Source: CAYLHQ01 sp964628935 (GTDB lineage Bacteria; Acidobacteriota; Polarisedimenticolia; Polarisedimenticolales; DASRJG01). Taken from it: a stretch of 6,247 bases of DNA. A program made the translations under genes and the position numbers. The DNA lies in assembly GCA_964628935.1 (NCBI GenBank), contig CAZVOE010000175.1, positions 1-6,247 of the forward strand, in the 5' to 3' direction. Positions 1 through 5,659 of the stretch are shown here, piece after piece (within the stretch, counting starts at the first letter, position 1; every line of letters starts with the position of its first letter). The notes under the pieces were generated by a model. The model was given only the letters and a program-made list of their open reading frames with translations. It did no database searches and was not told the DNA's origin.

Positions 1-309
1 GCGGAGTATCTCGCGCGCTCGGTCGAGGGCGTGAAGACCGTGAAGAACGAGATCCGCCTCGGGGACCCGACCATGGGCGACCTCTTCTCGGATGCTTGGA
101 TCGTCTCCAAGGTCAAGGCGAAGCTCGCGGCGGATCCCGAGATCAACCCGTTCCGCATCGATGTCGACGCCGTGCAGGGCATCGTCACCCTGAGCGGGAC
201 GGTTCCGACCCGCGCGGTCCGGAAGGAGGCGCTCGACCACGCCGAGAACACCAAGGGCGTGCGCCGCGTCGAGGACCGGCTCGTGGTCGAGCCGAAGAAG
301 GCATCCTGA
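1..309 (+). CDS. BON-domain protein, C-terminal part (5' end outside window)
   Basis: The reading frame is open from the first base, so the start lies upstream; 102 residues and a TGA stop are visible. Visible residues 1-20 look like the end of one BON domain (a GVKTVKNEIRL-type last strand). Residues about 31-97 form a complete second BON domain: an amphipathic helix (DAWIVSKVKAKLAADPEI), a central strand and turn GIVTLSGTV at 60-68, a helix rich in R/K/A/E, and the closing strand GVRRVEDRLVVEP at 86-98. Thus there are at least two tandem BON domains, as in OsmY-type and related proteins. BON domains are thought to bind phospholipid membranes and are common in periplasmic proteins of osmotic or envelope stress. 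Whether this one has a signal peptide cannot be seen. An ATG at visible residue 25 could be mistaken for the start, but homology to the BON fold continues upstream of it. The gene is convergent with hslO, with 24 bases between the stop codons. Confidence 0.9.
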   Translation, partial: AEYLARSVEGVKTVKNEIRLGDPTMGDLFSDAWIVSKVKAKLAADPEINPFRIDVDAVQGIVTLSGTVPTRAVRKEALDHAENTKGVRRVEDRLVVEPKKAS

Positions 310-318
310 GTCGCGGCG

Positions 319-359
319 CGGGGCCGCCCGGGCTCAGTGCAGCGCGTCCGGCGGCCCCG
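319..359. terminator. GC-rich stem-loop between convergent genes, possible bidirectional terminator
   Basis: A perfect 10-base inverted repeat, CGGGGCCGCC at 319-328 and GGCGGCCCCG at 350-359, encloses a 21-base loop. A G.U wobble (318/360) and one more C-G pair (317/361) can extend it. It begins 10 bases after the BON-gene stop and spans the hslO stop codon (334-336) and its last codons, so both convergent transcripts would contain it. There is no T-tract on either side, so it is not a canonical intrinsic terminator, and the loop is long. It could slow polymerase, protect 3' ends, or be chance in GC-rich DNA. Confidence 0.35.
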
Positions 360-1185
360 TGACCTCGAGGCGGCCGATCTCGTACCGCGTCTTGCAGTAC
401 TCGCAGACGACCTCGAGGCTCTCCTGTCCGGGATCGAAGAGCGAGCCCGGCTCGGCGTTGGCGAGGCTTCGGATGTTCCGCACCATCCGCTCGCGCGAGC
501 AAGAACAGCGGAACCGGACGGGGCGGTCGGCGAGGGGATGGAACCCGAGCCGCGCGAACGCGTCGCGGATCTCCTCGGGGCGGCCGAGGGCCCGCGCGAA
601 CAGGGGCTCGAGTTCCCTTTCGAGCGCCTCCCACCGGGTCCACAGCGCGCCCATGGAGTAGACGTACTCCTCCCGCCCGTGGATCGGCGGCAGTTGGTGG
701 AGCATCGCGCTCTGGTCGCTCGACTGCGAGACCAGGACGGCGCAATGCACCTGGTACGAGTGCTTGAGCACGAGGTTGACGATCTCCCGGAGAGGCGTGC
801 CGTCGAGCTCGAGGACCGACTCGTACGGGGGGCGGCCGCCGGGGAAGAGCTTGAGGAGTCGTACGAGCCCGCGGACCCCAGCCGGGAACTCGCGGAACTC
901 CGCCGGGACGATCGCGCAGCGCATGTCGCCGTGGTGGGCGGTTTCCACCTTGAGACGGAAGCGCGGCTCCTCGCCGTCGATGTAGAAGCCGAACTGCTCC
1001 CCCCGCTTCACGAGCGCGATCATCGGCTGCACCGAGAGGACGGCGTCCCGGAAGTAGGCGAACCCGGCGCCGGTCACCGCCGTCCGCACGGCGATGTCCT
1101 CGATCAGGCGCTGTCCCTCGAGGAAGTAGAGGGCGAACTCCCGCGCCTCGTCGAGGAAGGTGTAGAGGCGGCTCTCGAACGTCAA
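334..1185 (-). CDS. hslO: Hsp33-family redox-regulated chaperone, divergent (TTG start)
   Basis: This 283-residue protein matches the usual Hsp33 length (about 290). Hsp33 is a cytoplasmic, ATP-independent holdase that is inactive when reduced with bound zinc and becomes active when its cysteines are oxidised by HOCl or peroxide plus heat. The C-terminal switch is intact: FRCSCSRER at 225-233 and CEYC at 261-264 give Cys227, 229, 261 and 264, spaced CXC-X31-CXXC, within the family range of 27-32. Upstream, YIDGEEPRFRLKV (69-80), YESVLELDGTPL (121-132) and the AMLHQLPPIH segment (160-169) align with the substrate-binding core of E. coli Hsp33. The N-terminal 60 residues are only weakly family-like, and the usual core 'RG' after the first sheet reads MRC (Cys90). 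The TTG start is chosen because homology begins there, a GGAG lies 5 bases upstream, and no ATG or GTG fits; it overlaps the PPK2 stop as TTGA, implying translational coupling. The longer in-frame extension upstream is a shadow of PPK2. Confidence 0.87.
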   Translation of the reverse strand: MTFESRLYTFLDEAREFALYFLEGQRLIEDIAVRTAVTGAGFAYFRDAVLSVQPMIALVKRGEQFGFYIDGEEPRFRLKVETAHHGDMRCAIVPAEFREFPAGVRGLVRLLKLFPGGRPPYESVLELDGTPLREIVNLVLKHSYQVHCAVLVSQSSDQSAMLHQLPPIHGREEYVYSMGALWTRWEALERELEPLFARALGRPEEIRDAFARLGFHPLADRPVRFRCSCSRERMVRNIRSLANAEPGSLFDPGQESLEVVCEYCKTRYEIGRLEVTGPPDALH

Positions 1186-2072
1186 TCGCGCTCCAGGGCC
1201 GCGCGGGCTTCCGCGAGCTCGCGCTTCTTGGCGGCATCCACCTTCGGAAAGGCGAGGCCGAGATCGCTCATGGCGTCGACCACCGCCGCCGCCACCACGA
1301 GGCGGGTGAACCACTTGTTGTCGGCGGGGACGACGTACCAGGGGGCCCAAGGTGTGGCGGTGTTCCGGATCATCTCCTCGTACGCCTCCATGTAGGCGTC
1401 CCAGTGGTTGCGCTCGTTCGCGTCGGCGAGCGAGAATTTCCAGTTCTTCTCGGGGTTTTCGAGGCGCTCGAGGAAACGCTTCTTCTGTTCTTCCCGGGAG
1501 ACGTGGAGAAAGAACTTCCGGATGACCGTCCCGTTTCGGGTGAGGTACCGTTCGACCGCGTTGATGTCCTCGTAGCGTTCCTCCCAGATCCTCTTTCCGA
1601 CGAGGGAAGCCGGGATCTTTTGACGGTCGAGGATCTGCGGATGGACCCTCACGACGAGCACTTCCTCGTAGTACGAGCGATTGAAGATCCCGATCCGCCC
1701 TCGTTCCGGGAGACGGCAGAGGCAGCGCCAGAGGAAGTCGTGATCGAGCTCCTCTGCCGAAGGGGACTTGAACGAGTGCACCTGGCAGCCCTGCGGGTTG
1801 ATTCCCGACATCACGTGCTTGATCGTTCCATCCTTCCCCGCGGCGTCCATCGCCTGGAAGATGAGCAACAGCGACCATCGGTCCTGGGCGTAGAGCTTCT
1901 CCTGCATGGCCGCGAGGTACTCGACGCCCTTCCGTAGCGCCTCTTGCGCTCGTTTCTTGTCCTTCAAGCCGGCGGTGTCTGCCGGGTCGACGTCCTTCAG
2001 GCGGAACTTCTTCCCTCGATCGATCCGGTACGGGCGGGTGAACCGCTCGGCGCGCTTCTCGGGATTCTTCAT
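1182..2072 (-). CDS. ppk2: PPK2-family polyphosphate:nucleotide phosphotransferase (class III-like)
   Basis: This 296-residue cytoplasmic enzyme of the PPK2 family transfers phosphate between inorganic polyphosphate and nucleotides. Visible motifs in order: an N-terminal segment YRIDRGKKFRLKDVDPADT (15-33) typical of the family; Walker A, QAMDAAGKDGT at 73-83 with Lys80; a lid-proximal NPQGCQVHSFKSPSAEELDHDFLWR region (92-116); the Walker B-like IFNRSYYEEVLVVRVH at 129-144; a lid helix GKRIWEERYEDIN (159-171); NPEKNWKFS (206-214); and APWYVVPADNKW (243-254). From memory the match is closest to class III enzymes such as the Meiothermus ruber protein, which phosphorylate both NMP and NDP from polyphosphate and so regenerate ATP from AMP. 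The class is inferred by resemblance, not proved. A strong GAGGAGG lies four bases before the ATG. It is first in an operon with hslO and divergent from kefFC. No ppk1 or exopolyphosphatase gene is in view. Confidence 0.94.
   Translation of the reverse strand: MKNPEKRAERFTRPYRIDRGKKFRLKDVDPADTAGLKDKKRAQEALRKGVEYLAAMQEKLYAQDRWSLLLIFQAMDAAGKDGTIKHVMSGINPQGCQVHSFKSPSAEELDHDFLWRCLCRLPERGRIGIFNRSYYEEVLVVRVHPQILDRQKIPASLVGKRIWEERYEDINAVERYLTRNGTVIRKFFLHVSREEQKKRFLERLENPEKNWKFSLADANERNHWDAYMEAYEEMIRNTATPWAPWYVVPADNKWFTRLVVAAAVVDAMSDLGLAFPKVDAAKKRELAEARAALERD
1183..1194 (-). promoter_or_regulatory. RBS and TTG start of hslO overlapping the PPK2 stop codon
   Basis: On the minus strand the sequence reads GGAG (1194-1191), five bases, then TTG (1185-1183). 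The PPK2 stop TGA occupies 1184-1182, so the two genes share four bases (TTGA). The ribosome binding site lies inside the last codons of PPK2. This arrangement suggests that ribosomes ending PPK2 re-initiate on hslO. The rare TTG start would be expected to lower the yield of Hsp33 relative to PPK2 and increase its dependence on coupling. Confidence 0.72.
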
Positions 2073-2169
2073 CGGTCCTCCTCGGCGTCTGGGTTCCGCA
2101 CCGCCCCTATCGTAGCGGGGAACGGCGTGGTCGCGGGTTCCCTAGAATGCGCATCCCGGAGGTGGTCCC
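2073..2169. promoter_or_regulatory. Divergent promoter region between ppk2-hslO and kefFC
   Basis: These 97 bases must hold the promoters for both operons. A reasonable sigma70-like -10 for the kef side is TAGAAT at 2143-2148, giving a very short leader before the GGAGGT ribosome site; no good -35 is seen at the right spacing. On the minus strand TACGAT (2114-2109) is a weak -10 candidate for ppk2. Promoter assignments are tentative; the region's role as a shared divergent control region follows from gene layout. Confidence 0.55.
2118..2142. repeat. Perfect 6-bp inverted repeat, candidate operator
   Basis: GGGAAC at 2118-2123 and GTTCCC at 2137-2142 are perfect inverted copies separated by 13 bases, giving a centre-to-centre distance of 19 bases (about two helical turns). 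The right arm abuts the TAGAAT candidate -10 box of the kefFC side. This spacing suits a dimeric regulator controlling both operons, but no regulator gene is in the window and a 6-bp dyad can arise by chance. Confidence 0.35.
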
Positions 2170-2172
2170 GTG
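2158..2172 (+). promoter_or_regulatory. RBS setting the GTG start of kefF
   Basis: GGAGGT at 2158-2163 is followed by six bases and then GTG at 2170. The near-perfect Shine-Dalgarno match and spacing, together with homology starting about ten residues later (RRVLILFAHP), support this GTG over any internal start. Confidence 0.8.
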
Positions 2173-2739
2173 CTCGACACCCTGACCGGCGTTCCTTCCC
2201 GTCGCGTCCTCATCCTGTTCGCTCACCCGGCGATCGGGAGATCGAGGGTCAACCGGGTGCTCGCGGCCGCGGTGCGCGGCCTGCCGGGAGTCACCTTCCA
2301 CGACCTCTACGAGGCCTATCCTGACTTCGACGTCGACATCGGGAGGGAGCAAGTACTCCTGGCGGAGCACGACGTCGTCGTGCTCCAGCATCCCTTCTAC
2401 TGGTACAGCACACCCGCGCTCGTGAAGGAATGGGAAGACGTCGTGCTCCAGCACGGCTGGGCCTACGGGCGGGAGGGCACGGCCCTCCGGGGAAAGGCGC
2501 TCCTGAGCGCCGTGACGGCCGGGGGGCGAGAATCGAGCTACGGTCCGGGGGGAGGAAACCGTTACACCGTCGTGCAATTCCTCGCGCCGATCGAGCAAAC
2601 GGCACGGCTGTGCGGGATGGAGTGGCTGCCGCCGTTCGTCGTCCACGGGACGCACGGGATGACCTCCCAGGACGCGGACCGGCACGCGGAGCGCTACCGC
2701 TCGACGGTCGAGGCGCTCCGCGACGGGAGGCGGGCATGA
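2170..2739 (+). CDS. kefF: KefF-like flavodoxin-fold NAD(P)H:quinone oxidoreductase, KefC ancillary protein
   Basis: This 189-residue cytoplasmic protein has the flavodoxin-like fold (Flavodoxin_2 / NQO1-type). In E. coli, KefF is a soluble FMN-dependent quinone reductase that also binds and activates the KefC antiporter. Diagnostic segments are RRVLILFAHPAIGRSRVNR (11-29, first strand and FMN phosphate loop), DLYEAYPDFDVDIGREQ (45-61), the highly conserved LQHPFYWYSTPALVKEW (72-88), LQHGWAYG (93-100), GTALRGK (103-109) and CGMEWLPPFVVHGT (148-161). All align closely with E. coli KefF as I recall it, including the family's WAYG and LPPF signatures. Its TGA overlaps the kefC ATG as ATGA, the same order and coupling as in known kefFC operons, which supports a functional pair. 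It uses a GTG start. A lone MdaB/NQO1-like reductase is the alternative, but the overlap with kefC makes KefF much more likely. Confidence 0.93.
   Translation: MLDTLTGVPSRRVLILFAHPAIGRSRVNRVLAAAVRGLPGVTFHDLYEAYPDFDVDIGREQVLLAEHDVVVLQHPFYWYSTPALVKEWEDVVLQHGWAYGREGTALRGKALLSAVTAGGRESSYGPGGGNRYTVVQFLAPIEQTARLCGMEWLPPFVVHGTHGMTSQDADRHAERYRSTVEALRDGRRA
2726..2738 (+). promoter_or_regulatory. RBS and ATG start of kefC within the kefF 3' end
   Basis: GGAGG at 2726-2730 lies five bases before ATG 2736-2738, which overlaps the kefF stop TGA (2737-2739). This fixes the kefC start: the upstream in-frame extension to 2430 is only the second frame of kefF. Homology to KefC starts within a few residues of this ATG. 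Confidence 0.85.
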
Positions 2740-4619
2740 GCGGCGATTTCTTCGTCCAGGCCTTCGTGTACCTCGCGGCGGCGGTCGTCTCGGTCCCCGT
2801 CTCGAAGCGCCTCGGGTTCGGGTCGGTGCTCGGCTATCTCGTCGCCGGCGCCGTCATCGGACCGTTCGGGCTCGGATTCGTGGGCAGCGAGGGGCAGGAC
2901 GTCCTTCACTTCGCCGAGTTCGGCGTCGTGATGATGCTGTTCGTGATCGGCCTCGAGCTGGAGCCCGCCCATCTCTGGCGCCAGCGGGGAGCGCTTCTCG
3001 GAATGGGAGGGGTCCAGGTCGCCGCGACGGCGGCGGCGATCGGCACCGCGGCGGTCGTGGCCGGGTTGCCCTGGAGAGCCTCGCTGGCCCTCGGTCTGAT
3101 CCTGGCGATGTCCTCGACGGCGATCGTGCTCCAGAGCCTCTCCGAGAAGGGCCTCCTGAACACCGAAGCCGGTTCGAGATCGTTCGCGGTGCTCCTCTTC
3201 CAAGACGTGGCAGTCATCCCGATCCTCGCGATCCTCCCCCTTCTCGCCGCCTCCGGTGGGACGGCGGACGGTGCGGACGCCGGGTCGCACGGGGCGGCCT
3301 GGGTCGACGGATGGCCCGCGTGGGGACGGGGGCTCGCGGTCCTCGGAGCGGTCGTCGCCATCGTCGGGATCGGCCGCTTCGTCGTCGGACCGGTCTTCCG
3401 CTTCATCGCCCGGGCCCGGCTCCGCGAGGCGTTTACCGCAGCCGCGCTCCTCCTCGTGGTGGGAACCGCGATCCTGATGACCCAGGTGGGGTTGAGCGCG
3501 GCCTTGGGGACGTTCCTCGCGGGGGTCGTGCTCGCCTCCAGCGAGTACCGGCACGAGCTCGAAACCGACCTCGAGCCTTTCAAGGGGCTCCTTCTCGGCC
3601 TGTTCTTCCTGGCGGTCGGCGCATCGATTGACTTCGGGCTCGTGGCCGAGCGCCCGTTCTTCGTCGTGGGGCTGGCGTGCGGGCTCGTCGCCCTGAAGTG
3701 CGTCGTTCTGCTCGGACTCGGCGGCGTCGCGGGGATGGGAGCCGACCAGAACCTCCTCTTCTCGCTTGCGCTCGCCCAGGGCGGCGAGTTCGCGTTCGTC
3801 CTGTTCTCCTTCGCCGCCCAGAGCCGGGTGCTCGACGCCTCGGTGACCTCGCCCATGGTCGCGGTCGTGGCCCTTTCGATGGGGGTCACGCCGGTGCTCC
3901 TCCTCGTCTTCGAGCGCGTCATCCGCCCGCGCTTCGGCACGACCGAGCGTCCTACCCGCGAGGCGGACGCGATCGAGCGGGAAAGCCCCGTCCTGATCGC
4001 GGGGTTCGGCCGGTTCGGCCACATCGTGGGACGGTTCCTGCGCGCGAACGGCGTCGAGGCGACCGTTCTCGACGTCGACTCGGATCATGTCGATCTCCTC
4101 AGGCGTCTGGGGATGCGGGTGTACTACGGCGACGCCTCGCGCGTGGACCTTCTCCGGGCCGCCGGGGCCGAGCGTGCGAGGCTCCTGGTGGTGGCCGTGG
4201 ACGAGCCGGGGAAGGCGATGGAGATCGTGGCGGCCGCGCGGCGCCACTTCCCGCATCTGACGATCCTGTCGCGGGCGCGCGGGCGAGCCCACGCGTACGA
4301 GCTCATCGACGCGGGGGTCGAGAGGATCTACCGGGAGACCCTGGACTCGTCCCTGCGGGTCGGGGTGGACGCCCTCCGGCTGCTGGGAAGACCGGCGTAC
4401 GCCACGCTCCGGGCCGCGCGCCGGTTCCGTCGCCACGATGAGGAGTCCGTCCGCGCGCTGGCGGCGTTACGGCACGACCGCGGCGCGTACTTGAGCCGCG
4501 CGCGGGAGTCGATCGAGGACCTCGAGCGTCTGATCGCGGATGAGGTGCGTGAGCTCGGGCCGGAGGCCGACGCGGCCTGGGACACCGAGACGCTGCGCCG
4601 CGAGTTCGGGAAACCCTAG
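2736..4619 (+). CDS. kefC: Glutathione-gated K+/H+ antiporter, KefB/KefC family (CPA2)
   Basis: This 627-residue inner-membrane protein (E. coli KefC is 620) exports K+ in exchange for H+ when glutathione is replaced by glutathione S-conjugates, acidifying the cytoplasm and protecting against electrophiles. Residues about 5-395 form the CPA2 transporter domain with many hydrophobic helices, including GSVLGYLVAGAVIGPFGL (29-46), HFAEFGVVMMLFVIGLELEP (58-77) and LLFQDVAVIP (153-162, ion-site Asp157). The regulatory loop SEYRHELETDLEPFKG (269-284) keeps the acidic residues equivalent to E. coli Glu262 and Asp264 (Glu276, Asp278). A linker leads to the cytoplasmic KTN/RCK domain, starting at IAGFGRFGHIVGR (421-433, nucleotide-binding GxGxxG-type loop). 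Glutathione-site equivalents are Arg433 (E. coli Arg416), Arg533 (Arg516) and Asp568 in place of Asn551. A 28-residue Gly/Ala/Asp-rich loop (172-199) is longer than in E. coli. Whether it is KefB or KefC proper is uncertain; the symbol follows the kefF linkage. Its TAG stop overlaps the opposing hydrolase stop. Confidence 0.95.
   Translation: MSGDFFVQAFVYLAAAVVSVPVSKRLGFGSVLGYLVAGAVIGPFGLGFVGSEGQDVLHFAEFGVVMMLFVIGLELEPAHLWRQRGALLGMGGVQVAATAAAIGTAAVVAGLPWRASLALGLILAMSSTAIVLQSLSEKGLLNTEAGSRSFAVLLFQDVAVIPILAILPLLAASGGTADGADAGSHGAAWVDGWPAWGRGLAVLGAVVAIVGIGRFVVGPVFRFIARARLREAFTAAALLLVVGTAILMTQVGLSAALGTFLAGVVLASSEYRHELETDLEPFKGLLLGLFFLAVGASIDFGLVAERPFFVVGLACGLVALKCVVLLGLGGVAGMGADQNLLFSLALAQGGEFAFVLFSFAAQSRVLDASVTSPMVAVVALSMGVTPVLLLVFERVIRPRFGTTERPTREADAIERESPVLIAGFGRFGHIVGRFLRANGVEATVLDVDSDHVDLLRRLGMRVYYGDASRVDLLRAAGAERARLLVVAVDEPGKAMEIVAAARRHFPHLTILSRARGRAHAYELIDAGVERIYRETLDSSLRVGVDALRLLGRPAYATLRAARRFRRHDEESVRALAALRHDRGAYLSRARESIEDLERLIADEVRELGPEADAAWDTETLRREFGKP
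4616..4619. other. CTAG palindrome carrying the stop codons of two convergent genes
   Basis: TAG on the plus strand (4617-4619) ends kefC, and TAG on the minus strand (4618-4616) ends the hydrolase gene. Both are read from the same CTAG, so the coding regions overlap by four bases tail to tail. No terminator hairpin with a T-tract is evident nearby, so each transcript probably runs into the opposite gene. Confidence 0.9.
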
Positions 4620-5659
4620 CGAAGGTGTTTCTTCAGGAACGCCCAGATTTCTTTGCGGGACTCCCGGGCGAGATTCGAGTCCATGCGGTTGAAGCTGTGA
4701 CCCCCAGGCGCGTCCTCGTAGATCTTGTACTCGAACTCTTTTCCGGCGGCCCGGAGCTGCGCGATGAGATGCTCGACCTCCGAGACGTGGACGTCGCGAT
4801 CGTTCGTGTTCGCGTGGACGAGGAGCGGCCGCTTCAGCTTCGCGACGTTCCAGACCGGCGACCGCCGCCGGTACTCCTCGACGTCCTGGTTCGGCGTCTT
4901 TCCAATGTGGTACGGGGCGGAGTAGAGGTCGCGGTAGTCGTCGGTCTGGTATCCGAGACGCGCCACCAGGTCCGCGACCGGAACCCCCGCGTATGCCGCG
5001 CGGAACTTTTCCGGATGGTCGAACACCGCCATCAGCGCGATCAGTCCCCCATGGCTCCAGCCGAGGATTCCGACCCGATCTCCGTCGACCACGCCGAGAG
5101 TCTCGACGGCCCAGTCGCGCGCCGCCACGGCATCGTCCACCTCGCGGCCGCCGTAATCGATCGCCTCCCAGTACGATTTCCCGTAGCCGGTTCCTCCACG
5201 GTACTCGGGGGCGACGACGACGTACCCCTCCGCCATCAGCTCGCGGACGACGTGGGTGTAGTACGTGTCGAAGTCGGCGTGCACGCCGCCGTGAGGGAGG
5301 ACGAGCAGAGGATGGCGCCGGCTCCGGTCGAGGCCGCGCGGCACGAAGACGTAGCACCACATCCGGAACGGGTGGCGTGCGTGCGCGATCCCGTACGTCT
5401 CTTCGCCCTTCGCGGTGGGGACGGTGGGAAGGAAGACCTTGTCGATCTCGGCGACGTCCCCGACCCTCTGGAACCAGAGGACGTCGTCGATCTTCTTGAG
5501 GAGTTCGTCGAAGCGGTGCTCCGAGTCCGCGAGCCGGCGCTCGAGGGCTTCGAGCCGGGCGGCGGAACGATTCGGATCGGAAGAGTCTCCCCCCTCGGCG
5601 GCCGGGAGGACGCCCGGGGCGAGACTGACGGCGAGAAGCAGGGCGATCTGGGCTTTCAT
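4616..5659 (-). CDS. Secreted alpha/beta hydrolase, S9 prolyl oligopeptidase-like
   Basis: This 347-residue protein has a signal peptide: basic MK, a hydrophobic core (IALLLAVSLAPGVL) and a likely cleavage after Ala20 or Ala21. A charged, Leu-rich stretch at about 33-60 (ARLEALERRLADSEHRFDEL) is likely a short coiled coil, followed by LWFQRVGDVAEIDKV. The hydrolase domain runs from about 100 to the end: oxyanion region LPHGG (121-125); EYRGGTGYGKSYWEAIDYGG (152-171); nucleophile elbow GWSHGG with Ser202; the acid Asp287 in HANTNDRDV (282-290); and His321 in GGHSF. The complete triad predicts an active enzyme. The family includes dipeptidyl and oligopeptidases of clan SC as well as esterases, so the substrate is unknown; an exported peptidase is a fair guess. 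A GGAGGT lies seven bases before the ATG. It is convergent with kefC and divergent from the right-edge gene; nothing links it functionally to the stress genes. Confidence 0.88.
   Translation of the reverse strand: MKAQIALLLAVSLAPGVLPAAEGGDSSDPNRSAARLEALERRLADSEHRFDELLKKIDDVLWFQRVGDVAEIDKVFLPTVPTAKGEETYGIAHARHPFRMWCYVFVPRGLDRSRRHPLLVLPHGGVHADFDTYYTHVVRELMAEGYVVVAPEYRGGTGYGKSYWEAIDYGGREVDDAVAARDWAVETLGVVDGDRVGILGWSHGGLIALMAVFDHPEKFRAAYAGVPVADLVARLGYQTDDYRDLYSAPYHIGKTPNQDVEEYRRRSPVWNVAKLKRPLLVHANTNDRDVHVSEVEHLIAQLRAAGKEFEYKIYEDAPGGHSFNRMDSNLARESRKEIWAFLKKHLR

Noticed and set aside
185..1237. 350-residue minus-strand open frame overlapping the BON gene and hslO
   Set aside because: It is an Arg/Pro-rich alternative frame of hslO that also runs antisense into the BON coding region, with no recognisable domain.
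337..1395. 352-residue plus-strand open frame opposite hslO and ppk2
   Set aside because: It spans two well-supported genes on the other strand, and its composition (Arg, Glu, Leu, Val-rich) reflects reverse-complemented codons.
1186..1878. N-terminal extension of the hslO frame to an ATG at 1878
   Set aside because: It reads out of frame through PPK2, has shadow-type composition, and family homology begins only at the TTG at 1185.
2376..2453. 15-base direct repeat CGTCGTGCTCCAGCA at 2376-2390 and 2439-2453
   Set aside because: The copies are in frame 21 codons apart, and both encode a VVLQH that fits the KefF fold; shared codon preference explains the match.
2430..2735. 102-residue N-terminal extension of kefC
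   Set aside because: It lies in another frame of kefF; the KefC family begins at the ATG at 2736, which has its own GGAGG.
2694..4436. 580-residue open frame on the minus strand opposite kefC
   Set aside because: It is antisense to a clear KefC, has low-complexity Arg/Asp/Glu/His-rich composition typical of GC-rich antisense frames, and shows no domain.
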